From: Melastoma dodecandrum
Lineage: Eukaryota > Streptophyta > Magnoliopsida > Myrtales > Melastomataceae
NCBI GenBank assembly: GCA_029817715.1
Contig: JARUPY010000606.1
Span: forward strand, 7,316,001 to 7,380,000
Length of the DNA stretch: 64,000 bases
Direction of reading: 5' to 3'
Part shown: in pieces, positions 10,957 through 22,143 of the stretch
Position numbering within the stretch: position 1 is the stretch's first letter
Layout of the letters: each line of letters starts with the position of its first letter
Position numbers and translations under genes: made by a program
The notes under the pieces: generated by a model
What the model was told of the DNA's origin: nothing
Seen by the model: only the letters and a program-made list of their open reading frames with translations
Database searches by the model: none

Positions 10957-13626
10957 CTCCGGTTGCGAGTTGACTTGACGAAAAGGCATAATACACATAC
11001 ATAATAAGAAAGGGATTGGGTTCCTTAATATATAATAACAAAAAAGAAAAAAGAAAAAGGTCAATTCCATGCATATAGCGCGAGTGAGTTCTTTGTTTGA
11101 ATATCACGTTTCTTCTTCGGGCGGGTTACCCTCCTTTCCTTATAACAAACAACAACAATTATTTTGTCTTAAAACTATATAATATCGAGTACATGCCATG
11201 GTGGGCCTCGTTGGTCACGAGGGGAGGGGAGGGGGTTGATAAATGTTTAATTAAAATATTAAGGTCATTTCATCTCCGAGCCATAAATTTCCTTCACCCA
11301 AACAATTTAAATCGGCCGAAATTGTTGTTACGATCCGCTCCATCTAAAACGTGGCTAATTTGCTTTTGGGATATCATTAGCCGACACCCGGAAATGACAA
11401 CGCGCGAGGAACCAAGCCCAAGCCCAAGCCCATTAAAATCTATACGCGAAGCCCGCGAATCAATTACCCATCTATTGGCCCATATTAGGCCCAATGGAAA
11501 GAGCCTAGAGGGAAGCCGTTAAAGTACCCTCCTCCTTGTCTGCAGGAGTTTAATAACGGGTAGGGGAGGGAGTCGTTAATGGAGATTCCAGACCGGGCGA
11601 GGTGTTTTGTTTCTCTACCTTGGGGGGAAGATCCCGAGGGGGTGTTATCGTCTCAGTGGTTGCGTGAGACTTCTTGGACTTGGAACATTTGCATTATAAT
11701 GTGGTCACTGTACTCTGGCATGTTGAAGAGCCTATGAGTAGGATTCAGTACTAGTGGTTTTTGTTTTCCCGCCTGCCTCTGATAATTGTTCAGGTTGAGA
11801 CGTCGCTGTTGTCGGGGGTCGGCTTTTGTGCGTTGTTCCCCCGGTTATTGGGATTTCCTTTCCTTTGAGGCCGTTGTTTGATCACGTTTGAAGGCGACAG
11901 AGCAATGGCTCCTTTCATGCAATGCTGGCTGATCTTCGTTGAATTGATTGCGACTTTTAACAATGGTTGCATTTGATGCTGATCTGACTGATCCCTCGTA
12001 TTGTCTTTGCTAATTGCCCACTTGAGCTGGCCGGAACGATTGGGTCCTCCTCGCACAATATGGTGCGGTGGATGGTCAAATGAAATCGTGTCGATGATCT
12101 TCTGTCATTCGTGTTCTGATCTGGCTGACTGAATCCATGTCATTTCCCTCCTGGGTTATGATTTGGTTGGGGATTTTTCGGCGCGATCTGCGTTGTTCAA
12201 ACAGTTAAAGCATCCATCGTTTATGCAGCAGTTGCACAGACAGTTCATCAAGGTAAATAGCTTCATGGGCGAATGAAGCTATTTGGGAAAAAGAAAGAAG
12301 ATGCCTTTCGCTCGGGAGAGGATCCTTTGGTGGGGGACTGTGCTGTTCCATGATGGGGGAAACCCCCACGGAAACATGCCGCTTACTTGGGCTTTGCTTT
12401 CGCATGATGAATTCGACGGGTGGAGAGGAATCTGCTGATTTGGATGTAGATTTATCTGGTGGTGTTTGTCACTGCAGCTTCCACTACTCCCCTTTCGCCA
12501 AGTCAACTCTTTGGTTTCTGTCCCCGACAGACTGAGCTTACCATCGCGGCGGAGTATTTACAGAACGCAAACGGGAAGCATTGTTCCAGGGGGATCGCAT
12601 CCACCCAACGACGGTTCTTCCTGTAAAGATGAGATTGATACAGTTTCCGAGTATGCTCAGAATGCGAGTTTCCCCACGATAAATTGAGTCCACCAGGTGA
12701 AAAAATGAAAATCACAGGCCCCACGCTCTTGAATGCCCGATCGTTGGCACACTGTGGAGAAACATGCATGATATCAGATGATCGAGAAGGACAAGTCCCC
12801 AGTTATACAGGAGGGGAGTCCCTATCTGGGCACCACCTTGCTTTAAACCCATTGGTAGTATCCTTACAGTCTCCCCCACTCAAAAGGAATCAAAAGCCAC
12901 TGAATGATTGCTGGCCAAAGGTCAACGGGTCCAGGGCGAGGGATCTCCTCCGTCCAGAGACCTCCATAGGCCAGGGATGAGAACATATTATCGAATCGTT
13001 CGCGCGGATACGTGAGCTATGCCCATCCAGGGGTAATCAATCCCGTTTCCACTCAATGATTGCTTTTGGTATTGGAGTATTTGCTGTAGCAGATCGCCGA
13101 GGACTATGCTTTTTTCCGCCTTTGGATACGTTCAATGACCAATTCAGAGATTGAAAAAATCCATGTTCTTGAATCAGATGGGATGCTGAAAGAAGACAGA
13201 ATACTAAGGAGATCCAAAAACGAAGAGGTTGCGAAGTAAAAGGCGAGGGGGGGGGGGGGGATTAGTCCCACTCTCGACCGACTAAATGTCCTAACAGCAG
13301 CATCACTTTCATGTTCAAAATGATAGGTGAGAAGTGTATACTGGGACTTCTCTTTTTCTCCTTCCCAGACTTCCAAGAGCAGAGATGACGTCATCCTCAT
13401 GCTTTCTCGTCACAGTTCCTGTGTTCTTACACCTTCCTCGTATCCATCCCTGCGGTCACGCCCTCCCTCGCCACAAAATCTGGGATTAGGCCCGTTGCCC
13501 GATCACGATGCCTTCCCCCGTCAGTTACTTATCTGGTTGGCATCCTGTAATAATTTAAAGAACACAAACACATAAAGATAATCATTAAAGAATTGAACCT
13601 GCAAACCACATGAATGGTTACTCAAG
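10957..13626. other. 2.7-kb intergenic region with site II cluster and a small perfect hairpin
   Basis: The left part is the F-box gene's upstream region. GCCCA/GGCCCA motifs recur at 11416-11420, 11422-11426, 11428-11432, 11477-11482 and 11488-11493, a promoter-like cluster. From about 11560 to 13100 the sequence has balanced composition but only short frames in all six phases, so no protein gene is supported. A perfect 12-bp inverted repeat with a 6-nt loop lies at 12255-12284. A G-run of about 13 sits near 13248-13260. A non-coding transcript or a decayed gene is possible. Confidence 0.4.
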
Positions 13627-14731
13627 TTATATGATGAAGTGTTTACTCACCATGTAATTATAGAAGTTCCCATTGTATGCGTAGGAGTAATGATAGTGCC
13701 GTCGAGATCCGTCGGAGATATCTTCGTCGTCGGGTTGTTGTTGGTACTCGAGGTTCACCCCAAACAACCTGAATCTCTTTGGATTCCCCGACGACGGCGC
13801 TCGATCCACCTCGGCATACCCTGAGAGAAAGATGTCGGGCATCACGTTTCCCGTGCACGAAACTAGGGTTTCGAGCTTTCGTCCAGAAATATTGTAGGAA
13901 GTAACAGATCGGATTGATACCTTTCTGGTAATAACACTCAGTAACATGCGTACTTCTTGGTACTTAGGGTTATGACAGTTTCTCATAATTGATCAACACG
14001 ACCGAAATGACCCTTTCGACTAAATAATGCCAAGAGAAATGACGTTCATTCCCCGGCTTACCATATTTGATTAGTAAAGCTTTTTTGTCATTGGAAAATC
14101 TAAAAAGGAATACAAGACATCGATTGTTACCTCCTGCATTGTACGCGTCGTGATCAGGACTGACCAATCCATTTGCCGAGCAAGACTCGTATCCCCTTTG
14201 TGCGACCGCTCCAGTCCATCCCCTGCCGGCACTAGGAGGTTCGGCCGCGGCAACATCCCCCTTCCTTCTCCACCCGATGAATTGCCTGTCGCCATTGACC
14301 CTGTGCCTCTCAAACAGGACAACGTCCCCCGCGTCGAGCCTCTTCTCCTTGACGTACCGGCTCCACCCTTTAGTGAGCATGTAGCTCTGGCTGCTGCTCC
14401 AATAGGAATACCTGAACCTCCAGCACTTCCCCGACTCATCCTCGAAACTAAGCAGCGTCCTGGACTCCGCATCCACCCCTGGCCCGAGCCCCCCAAGAGG
14501 GAAGCACCTCTCGGCATGCTGCTTAGGTATAACCAGGCGGTTGAGCTTGCCGACATCGCTCGGCGTGAGGGGCTTCTCGAACAACAGATCCCTTTCGAAG
14601 GTTCCCCGCCTGTAGCCATCCCCATGTCGTCGGTTAAGGTTGAAATCAAAGCCGAGGGGGGGATCATAGTGGAGGGGCTGAGCCCGCCGTAAGGTTTCGG
14701 GGAAGGAGGCCGAGAAATGGTTGACGGACAT
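13627..14731 (-). CDS. B3-domain transcription factor, NGATHA-like (NGAL/ABS2/SOD7 group)
   Basis: Nuclear B3 (RAV-subfamily) DNA-binding protein. Arabidopsis relatives NGAL1-3 repress organ growth and leaf-margin outgrowth. Two exons: 14131-14731 and 13627-13862 (joined in phase, 278 residues). The start ATG at 14731 gives [12 protein letters not shown]. The B3 domain starts near residue 50 and includes [68 protein letters not shown] and ERHR...FIGWRRKG. Exon 2 carries RLFGVNLEY (near residue 232), the repression motif typical of the group. Near the end, ATG|GTGAGT at 13645-13653 is a strong splice donor. The true C-terminus may therefore use a further exon instead of reading through to the stop at 13627. 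Confidence 0.9.
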
Positions 14732-15581
14732 GTTTCACGTTGAGTTTCGATAAAAGAAATGTGTCGCCGTCGTTGTTGTTGCTGTACGCTGAGTGTGTGA
14801 GGGAGAGAGATAGAGACACAGATAGAGAGGTGCAATGCCATGCCACCCCCTCCCCCCCTTCTTATAATATAATAAACGATCCAAACTCCAAAATTTAATA
14901 ATATAATATAATAGAATAAATAAAATTCCAACTGCTCTCCATACTTGCAAATAATTTCTTTGTCCGCGTGAGTATCGATTCAAACTCCGGCGCTCATGGA
15001 TTCAAACTCCGTGCACGTGGAAGCCCAATAAAATATAGCGTAACGAGTCAAGAAGCACGTCTAGTAACACATGTTAAATTTTATATAATGGAAATAAAAC
15101 CTCGTCTAACTGTTTAAGATTTTAGGTCTAAAGTTTGTGCGTCGAAAATAATTCACTGCGTTTTAAAAAACCCCCCTGATTCGAGTGTAAATACATGCAT
15201 CTCGTGGACATCGAAGTGACCCTAAAAAAATTTCCCATGTTACAAAACTCAACCCTAAGGCGAAATCACAGTCACCTTCATGAACACAACTCAAACCCCC
15301 CCCCCCCCTATGCTACACCAAGGGGACAGCATCTAATCTGGTCGCTTGTGAGATTGTTTACTACACATGTCAGGATAGAATCCTCTCCATTAGCAAACAC
15401 CTTGTGTCAGTCCCTGTCCGAACTCTACTACATTAGGGAAGAAGAAGAAGAACACCCATGTTTTTTTTTTGTTTTATTAAAGGTCGAGAGATGAGGTTGG
15501 ATGATTGTAGCAGTAACATCTGAATGTTCACCGTACCTAACACGTTCTTCCGTTGTAAGATTACAACTCGGCTGACCTCGA

Positions 15582-15599
15582 GTGTGTGTGTGTGTGTGT
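15582..15599. repeat. (GT)9 microsatellite
   Basis: Nine perfect GT repeats read directly from the sequence. Confidence 0.9.
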
Positions 15600-16546
15600 A
15601 TCGAGCATTATTTATTAATAATAATGGACCCCTTTTTATTGGAGGATGATCATTGAATGCAATTGTGTGGTCATGGAAGGGAACACGACCATGCCCTCGG
15701 TTAGTCTCATTCAAGCAACATCACACAGCACAAGTCATTCGCTGACTTTTAGTTGTTGTTTTTTTCCTAATCAAAGTGTAAATTTTCGGCCGGGGACTGA
15801 AAATGTCGCGAGAGCTGGCGTTCAGATAGGCGAGATCCGCGAGCGAGAGGGGGGGGGGGTTGTTGGATGGAGGGTATCTCATCGAATGTATGTTCTTCTT
15901 TTGTCCGACGAGGCGTCGTAAACCATGTTTCGTAGGACAAACACAGAGAACTAAAACGATCAAGCAGTCGATTTTTATGTAAGGTACTGGAATAAATGAC
16001 TCACTGACTGACTCGAGGAGGACCACAAATACAGAAATGAAAAATATCATCTTCGCATTCTTTTTCTTATAATGTATATATATATTTGTTAGTTGATAAT
16101 TGTGGTCTACATGTAGCCTCAATATTTGACTGCACCCTCCTTTTCGAAGTTCCTTCAACTACCCTCAAACTTTGTCGTGGAAGGGTGTTAGGCGCGGAAA
16201 ATGTTGTTACTCGCAACACGTGTCGAATTTTACAGTGAAATGTGGTCGCCGTTAATGTGAAAGTAAACGTAATACAATAGTACTGAATTTACAGCGTTTG
16301 GTGTTGTACACTGCGAAGTGAATGAATACAAATAAAACAAGTTAAACAATAATATCGGAATTTAATACAACGATATCGAGCCTACAACGTTACACTTACA
16401 GACATGACTCGACCAGGAAAACAACAAGAAAGGCCTGATGACGGTTTCACAACGATCGGGGGCGGACGAGAGGCGGTCGAGGCGAACTCCTTTCGTGAAA
16501 TTCACTTTGTGGAATGGAGGCGGTCGAAGGTGGCGACGGGTATGGA

Positions 16547-16712
16547 CACTAAGGGCATGAGGCTCACCCTAGTGGTGGGACGAAGGCGGATTTGATCGTC
16601 AAGGGCCGAAGGCTCAACCTGATGGTGGAGTGAAACGGGATTTCAATCGTCAAGGGTCGGAGGCTCACCCTGACGGTGGAAGGATGCCAAGGGCCGGAGG
16701 CTGACCCTAGAA
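16547..16712. repeat. Imperfect minisatellite, about four units of 37-51 bp
   Basis: The core AAGGGYCGGAGGCTCACCCT recurs with variants. Its GGCTCACCCT part begins at 16561, 16611 (GGCTCAACCT), 16662 and 16699 (GGCTGACCCT), giving spacings of 50, 51 and 37 bp. Units 1-3 share a following TGGTGG/ACGGTGG stretch, and the second and third share ATCGTCAAGGG. Diverged tandem copies; function unknown. Confidence 0.75.
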
Positions 16713-18925
16713 GGTAAAAGTAAAAGCAAAAGATAAAAGACTTTGAGTCTGTGTTTGTCTGAGTTGTTGTTGTGTGCGTTGTCTGTTGCGATCCTTTTAT
16801 AGCTCAGGATCTTTTGGTTGCAGTTATTCAGCAGATTCGGGATCTTCTTGGATAGTGCGCACGATCTCCCTCCTATTTTGTAGGGGGCATGCGCAGCGTA
16901 TCTCAACCGTCTCCTCCGAGCTTGCCATGTGTCATTTCCCTTGATCGTGGCTTAGTTGTGCACTTGAGAGTGCTCTTAGATCGAGGCTCAGCGAAGCTCT
17001 CGAGCATGGTTGATCCCAGCTCTCAAGCTCAGCAGCTACTTTTCGAGCAGCCTACTCTCGAGCGCTCGAGAGCTGTTTCTCGAGCGGGACGCTTCTCAGT
17101 ACTCGAGCGACTTCTCGAGTATCATCTTTCTGGACTTCGTTGTTTTGGCCCACTTGGAACAAAGCCCGAAATTCATGTGTGTCAACGAAGGGTGGATTTA
17201 GCTTAGATTTATTTTAAATTATCGTTGATCGTGAAAATGTCTTATGTTTTGAGAGGTATTTACTTTCGAAAATTTTGAAATAAAGTCAAGTTTTTCTTCG
17301 CCGTACGAAACACGGATCACATTACTTTAAGGATTCAATTTGATTTTTAAAAAGTCGAGTTTAGAGTACTTAAAGGTTTTTGAAGTTTTTAAGCTCGACT
17401 TTTAAAGGCCAGTTCCTCAAGGCAATAAGAATTCAAGAAATTTTAAGGCATTATTTATGAAATTTCGATAGTAAGTATCTCTAAAATATAAAATATTTTT
17501 AAACCAACCTAAAAGGTAAAAAAATATCAAAAAAAAGGTCAACTTCTCCCAATATGAGATGTTTCGCAAATGGGATGAAGGCAAGCCAATAAGAACATCC
17601 CAGGTGACAAATATCATCTTCATGTGAGGACAGGATAAATTGGGAGGCTATATTTTTATTTAGAGCATTGACATGGCAGAGGGTGGGGGACGATTTTGTT
17701 GATCCCGATAGATGGGGCGATTGTGATTAGTAATATCTGGGTAATAATGATAATGATAATCATCAGAAGAAGAAGGCCACGAAAGAAAAGCAAAGCAAAG
17801 CAAAGCACCGCCCTGAGTTGCTTCACCCCTCCAACCGGGGCAAACGAGCATCAAGGACGAAGAAGACGAGCCACGTGGTGGGGTTGTAGATGAATGTTGG
17901 ACTTGTCTTTTCGAACCCCCCCCCCCCCTCGCCGGCGTGTCATGTACCCCTCGTTGTCCCCAAATGCCGACCAACTTGACATCTGGTATGGATTGGACAG
18001 GGACTTCTTTATGGGTTTGGGAGTAAGTGTTTGAAAGCGGTTCCGGTGGGTGGTTGGCTCGCTGGCGTCCTTGAATATCATCCATCATACACGTGTTGTA
18101 ATTAAATAAACAGCGTTCGGGATCTGATTGGAGTCGCGATCGCCGGGTAAAAAAGAAACCAAAAGTAACATATTGTTTAAAAAGCTAAAGTGACAATATA
18201 ATTCTCGTGAAGGTGGTTGTGTCCACGACACTACCCGTATGAATTTTTTATACGTACCGTGACTATCAACTAATTTCTAGTATACGTGGATGGTTTCGTG
18301 CTTAGTCGCCTCCATTTCTTCAGCATCGTCGTGTTATCTACTAGTTGTTTTCTTAATTTTTTTGATATGTGCTTTCAAATAATACTAACGTCCTTTGTTT
18401 GGATATCTCCGTATGTTATCTTGCGAGTGAATAATAGAGTTCGAGTTGTACTCAAAATCAAGGAAGCGGTGTAATCCAGGTAACGAGGAAGGGAGAGTTG
18501 AAGCCAACTATACCCGATATCTCCGTATACCCGTACCTGAATTTATTGACGGACACATTTTTTGACGTGGGACCTTTGCCTTAAAAATTTTTCTAGATCG
18601 AAAAACGTGGGTTTACGGAAACACGTGACCATAACTTTCGTAACAGCGGCAGAAACGATGGGCCCGCGTTCTGATTCATGCCATTTTTACCTGGTGGGTC
18701 AGGGTCAGGGGTCGACAGTTGACCCCGTTTGCCTCGTTGGATGGATTCCCCCCCCCTCCCCCCCCGGGATCATGTTGGGCTGGCCCTGACGATGCTTTGT
18801 TTCTTAAGCCCCCCAAACTGATTGGGCCTTTTGGCTGAGGTGAGGTCATCAGTTTTTTTTTTTTTTTTTTTGCTAACCATTGCCCGGAGCTTATGCCAAG
18901 ACAACCGCTGACCATAACCATCACC

Positions 18926-19909
18926 GAGTTCATCTGCGTAGCAGGGGTTGGTTAATCACTGCGGTGCGGCAGCCAGGGATTCCATATGTCTATGGTCTAG
19001 ACTTCATTCCCCTACCCTCAGGCAGCTTCTGGTTCTTCACAAGGGCTACAAGGACAGATACTACAAGCGACGAGTGCAGGCGTCTCGACAACAAGTACCC
19101 AGAAGATGATCGGCATAATCAGCAGCATAATATCCAAGTAGCCAGCCAAGCTCATTCGTCCAAACATGCCAGAAAAAGCATGGCCGACTGAATATACCAG
19201 TAACTCATTCAAGTAACAGAGGGGGCGAATGAAGGTCGGTCGTGAAACGCAGTGGCTGAGACAGCAAACAACAACACTTCCCGGCGAAGAAGATCTATAG
19301 TCTTAAACAACACTTGACCAGCGGACTCGGAAGATTCGGCTCGAAATCCCAGACCATATTGCAGTCATTAACATTTCCAATTATCTATCCACAACTAGAC
19401 AGAAACGGGGGATATATGAGTTCATCTGCGTAGCAGGGGTTGGTTAATCACTGCGGTGCGGCAGCCAGGGATTCCATATGTCTATGGTCTAGACTTCATT
19501 CCCCTACCCTCAGGCAGCTTCTGGTTCTTCACAAGGGCTACAAGGACAGATACTACAAGCGACGAGTGCAGGCGTCTCGACAACAAGTACCCAGAAGATG
19601 ATCGGCATAATCAGCAGCATAATATCCAAGTAGCCAGCCAAGCTCATTCGTCCAAACATGCCAGAAAAAGCATGGCCGACTGAATATACCAGTAACTCAT
19701 TCAAGTAACAGAGGGGGCGAATGAAGGTCGGTCGTGAAACGCAGTGGCTGAGACAGCAAACAACAACACTTCCCAGCGAAGAAGATCTATAGTCTTAAAC
19801 AACACTTGACCAGCGGACTCGGAAGATTCGGCTCGAAATCCCAGACCATATTGCAGTCATTAACATTTCCAATTATCTATCCACAACTAGACAGAAACGG
19901 GGGATATAT
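18926..19909. repeat. Tandem duplication, two 492-bp units, one mismatch seen
   Basis: 18926-19417 and 19418-19909 are direct copies. The junction reads GGGATATATG then GAGTTCATCTGCG again. The only difference I see is CTTCCCGGCG versus CTTCCCAGCG. Each unit contains the same minus-strand frame of 64 codons (19018-19212 and 19510-19704) with a hydrophobic stretch (LDIMLLIMPIIFWVLVV) that I cannot assign. Near-identity implies a very recent duplication or an assembly artefact. It lies downstream, in the minus-strand sense, of the 63-aa gene at 20084. Confidence 0.92.
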
Positions 19910-20083
19910 GCACCAATCCTCAGTGATGCATAATTCACCAAACTTTTGACCATCCTTCATATTGCCTTCCTAGTCTTATCTTGAAAGCAAGCACTATAAC
20001 TGTGCCCTAACAATTAGGGTTCGGGCATGGGTATCCTGAGGACAAGTACCGGAAGAGGATGACGGTGATTGAGTGGCGGCGAA

Positions 20084-20275
20084 TCAGTCGTCGTCGAGGT
20101 ACTTTCTGACTCGGGATTTGACATAATCGCTCCGGGCCTTGGTGCGGGCTTGTTGAGGCGCTATGTTGGCGTACGAAAGGTGGATCCCGGCTGCCATGAG
20201 TGCCGCCCCGGCGGCGCAGGCGACGACAGTCAGCTTCAGCTGGTTTCCCGTCGGCGGGTACGGCCACAGCACCAT
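20084..20275 (-). CDS. Small one-pass membrane protein, unknown function (63 aa)
   Basis: A 63-residue frame starting at the ATG at 20275 (MVLWPYPPTGNQLKLTVVA). A predicted transmembrane helix at about residues 13-33 (LKLTVVACAAGAALMAAGIH) is followed by a conserved-looking basic tail (SYANIAPQQARTKARSDYVK) and an acidic end (KYLDDD). I have a weak recollection of similar short unannotated plant proteins, but no name or function. The layout (short N-terminus, helix, charged tail) would fit an organelle-membrane subunit. A short upstream frame, MATTKNWL then stop, precedes it at about 20309-20283 and could act as a uORF. The GC-rich frame on the opposite strand is a shadow. Confidence 0.55.
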   Translation of the reverse strand: MVLWPYPPTGNQLKLTVVACAAGAALMAAGIHLSYANIAPQQARTKARSDYVKSRVRKYLDDD

Positions 20276-20455
20276 GTCGCCGTCTCAGAGCCAATTCTTG
20301 GTCGTCGCCATCGTCTCGGCTCCCACATACTTGACCTCAATGTTGGCGTAAATTACCAAATGGACCTCTGATTTCTTAATGATTTGCACATTAGTCCGAG
20401 TTCTTATTTTTATCCCAAACTTGGTAAAGCACCTATATGGGGAAAAGAACGACTC

Positions 20456-22143
20456 TTAGTCTACACATGACGGACTGCTATTCAGAAACGAGATAGCGGT
20501 GGCCGAATGGAGAGCGGCGCCGACTGGGAGGGCTTCCTCGTCGATGAAGAAGTACGGGGAATGCAGGTGATGGTCTGACTTCAGCGTCTCATTCCTTATT
20601 CCGATTGCAAAGATTAGAGATGCGGTCCTCTCGGCGAAGAAACTGAAGTCCTCGGATCCCATCGTGACGGGCAGGACCTGCACGTTCGGTTCACCCACCA
20701 ATGCCTCCGCGACCCTCTTCGTGTGCTCATATAGCTGTTCGTGGTTCACCATGACGGGGTGAGGATTCGTCCTTTCGTCCGGGAATTCTACCTCGGCTTG
20801 GCATCCGTGCACAGACGCCTGCAATTCGATTACCTGCAAGCAATATTGGATTGCGTAACACTCGGCGCTTGGTATTCAGAACTGTCCATTCTTTCATTTG
20901 ACTGCCGTCAGGGGCTTGGCCGTTACCTCTTTTATTCTCTTCTGGAGGAAAGACAGGCCTTTGGCGCTAAGGCTCCTGAAGGTTCCTCCGAACTTCACAG
21001 ACTCGGGTATCACATTTTTTGCGTGACCCCCTTCTATGTAGCCCACTGTCACCACCTGTGTAGTTACCATTAGAAACGAACAAACACTCTTGACGCTTCA
21101 GGAAAACTCAGATTCAACATTACATCCTAGAACTGAAGATTTACCTGGGCTTCTAGTGGATCACTTTCTCGAGACACGATTTGTTGCAGGCCAAGAACAG
21201 CAGACGAAGCAGCGACGATGGGGTCTCGGCTGAGATGAGGGAGAGCTGCATGACCACCGGTTCCGTGAATCGTGGCCGAGAAAAGCCCAGCGCCAGCGAG
21301 TATCGGCCCTGCCTTTGAAGCAACCGCTCCCGTCGGAAACATAGGGTAGACATGGATGCTGAGAATGCCATCGAGATCGTCAAGAACCCCATCCTGCAAC
21401 ATGTAGTATGCGCCGGAGTAGCCTTCTTCTCCCGGCTGGAATACAAGCTTAATGGTTCCCTACATGATTTAATTCCCACATGAGGGAGACGAAGTAGACT
21501 TTTTAGGAAAATAAAAAAACAGTCTCCCTATCAAAGAGCACCTTGATCTGATCCTTCCTGTCCTGCAACAATTTGGCTGCTCCAAGCAGCATAGCGACAT
21601 GAGAATCGTGGCCGCAGGCATGCATCTTGCCGTTGACCTTGCTTTTGTGCTCCCAATTCACCAATTCCTAATCACGCATGATAAGGGTCCAGAAATAAAG
21701 CACAAATGATCGACCATCATAATGACGAATGAATCAGCATTGACCTGGAAAACAGAACACAGAAGGGAGAAAAAAAACCTGCAAGGGAAGGGCGTCCATG
21801 TCAGCCCGGAGGCCGAAGACCGGCTTACGACCGGACCCGATAAAACCCACTACTCCAGTCTCAGCCACCGGCCACTTGTACTCGATCCCCATCGCATCCA
21901 GTTCCTTCCGGATGATCTCGCTCGTCCTGAACTCCTCGAACCCCAACTCCGGGTACTCGTGGATCTTTCTCCTGATCCCTCTCATCCACTCGAAGAACTC
22001 GGGCTGCTTAGCGAGATCATCAGCTCCTGGGCCAATACCCCTAGATCGTGACCGGAGCCGGGAACGATCTCGAAGCCCCACGAGGGGCACACGAGCGTAT
22101 TCAGCGGCAGCAGAAGCAGGAGGAGGACCGCGAACGCCATTTG
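20456..22143 (-). CDS. IAA-amino acid hydrolase ILR1-like (M20 amidohydrolase), frame broken near N-terminus
   Basis: ER-lumen-type metallo-amidohydrolase releasing auxin from amino-acid conjugates. Minus exons: first exon ending 21779, then 21542-21667, 21145-21459, 20927-21055 and 20456-20833, all in phase. Family motifs are intact: [80 protein letters not shown] and [20 protein letters not shown]. The break is in exon 1. The ATG at 22143 encodes a good signal peptide ([19 protein letters not shown]...), but the body ([20 protein letters not shown]) is in another frame, with the shift near 22015-22045. The body frame has no upstream ATG. Either a 1-nt indel has disabled the gene or the assembly has an error. 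The C-terminus (SPSCVD) lacks KDEL/HDEL. Confidence 0.88.

Larger units (their letters stand above)
14732..18925. other. 4.2-kb gene-poor region with repeats
   Basis: No supportable gene. Visible landmarks are homopolymer C or G tracts near 15298, 15849, 17921 and 18749-18766, a (GT)9 microsatellite at 15582-15599, a four-unit minisatellite at about 16547-16712, a CTCGAG-dense patch at 16999-17119, and a 20-base T tract near 18853-18872. Short frames on either strand (for example 17660-18088 minus) are compositionally odd and lack any family motif. Decayed transposon sequence is likely but was not identified. Confidence 0.4.

Noticed and set aside
14150..14692. 180-codon plus frame over the NGAL exon
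   Set aside because: Antisense shadow of the B3 exon.
14071..14931. 286-codon minus frame overlapping the NGAL exon
   Set aside because: Alternative frame of the same strand. The B3 domain lies in the other frame, and this one is Ser/Arg-rich without motifs.
16547..16712. Possible CRISPR-like repeat array
   Set aside because: Units are diverged, tandem and contiguous rather than identical repeats with unique spacers, and the DNA is plant nuclear.
17660..18088. 142-codon minus frame
   Set aside because: Crosses a C/G homopolymer and a His/Tyr run; no motif, no splice partners, in repeat-rich DNA.
19018..19704. Duplicated 64-codon hydrophobic minus frame treated as a gene
   Set aside because: Could be real, but the duplication itself explains its recurrence, and neither codon use nor homology supports coding. 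Described under the repeat instead.
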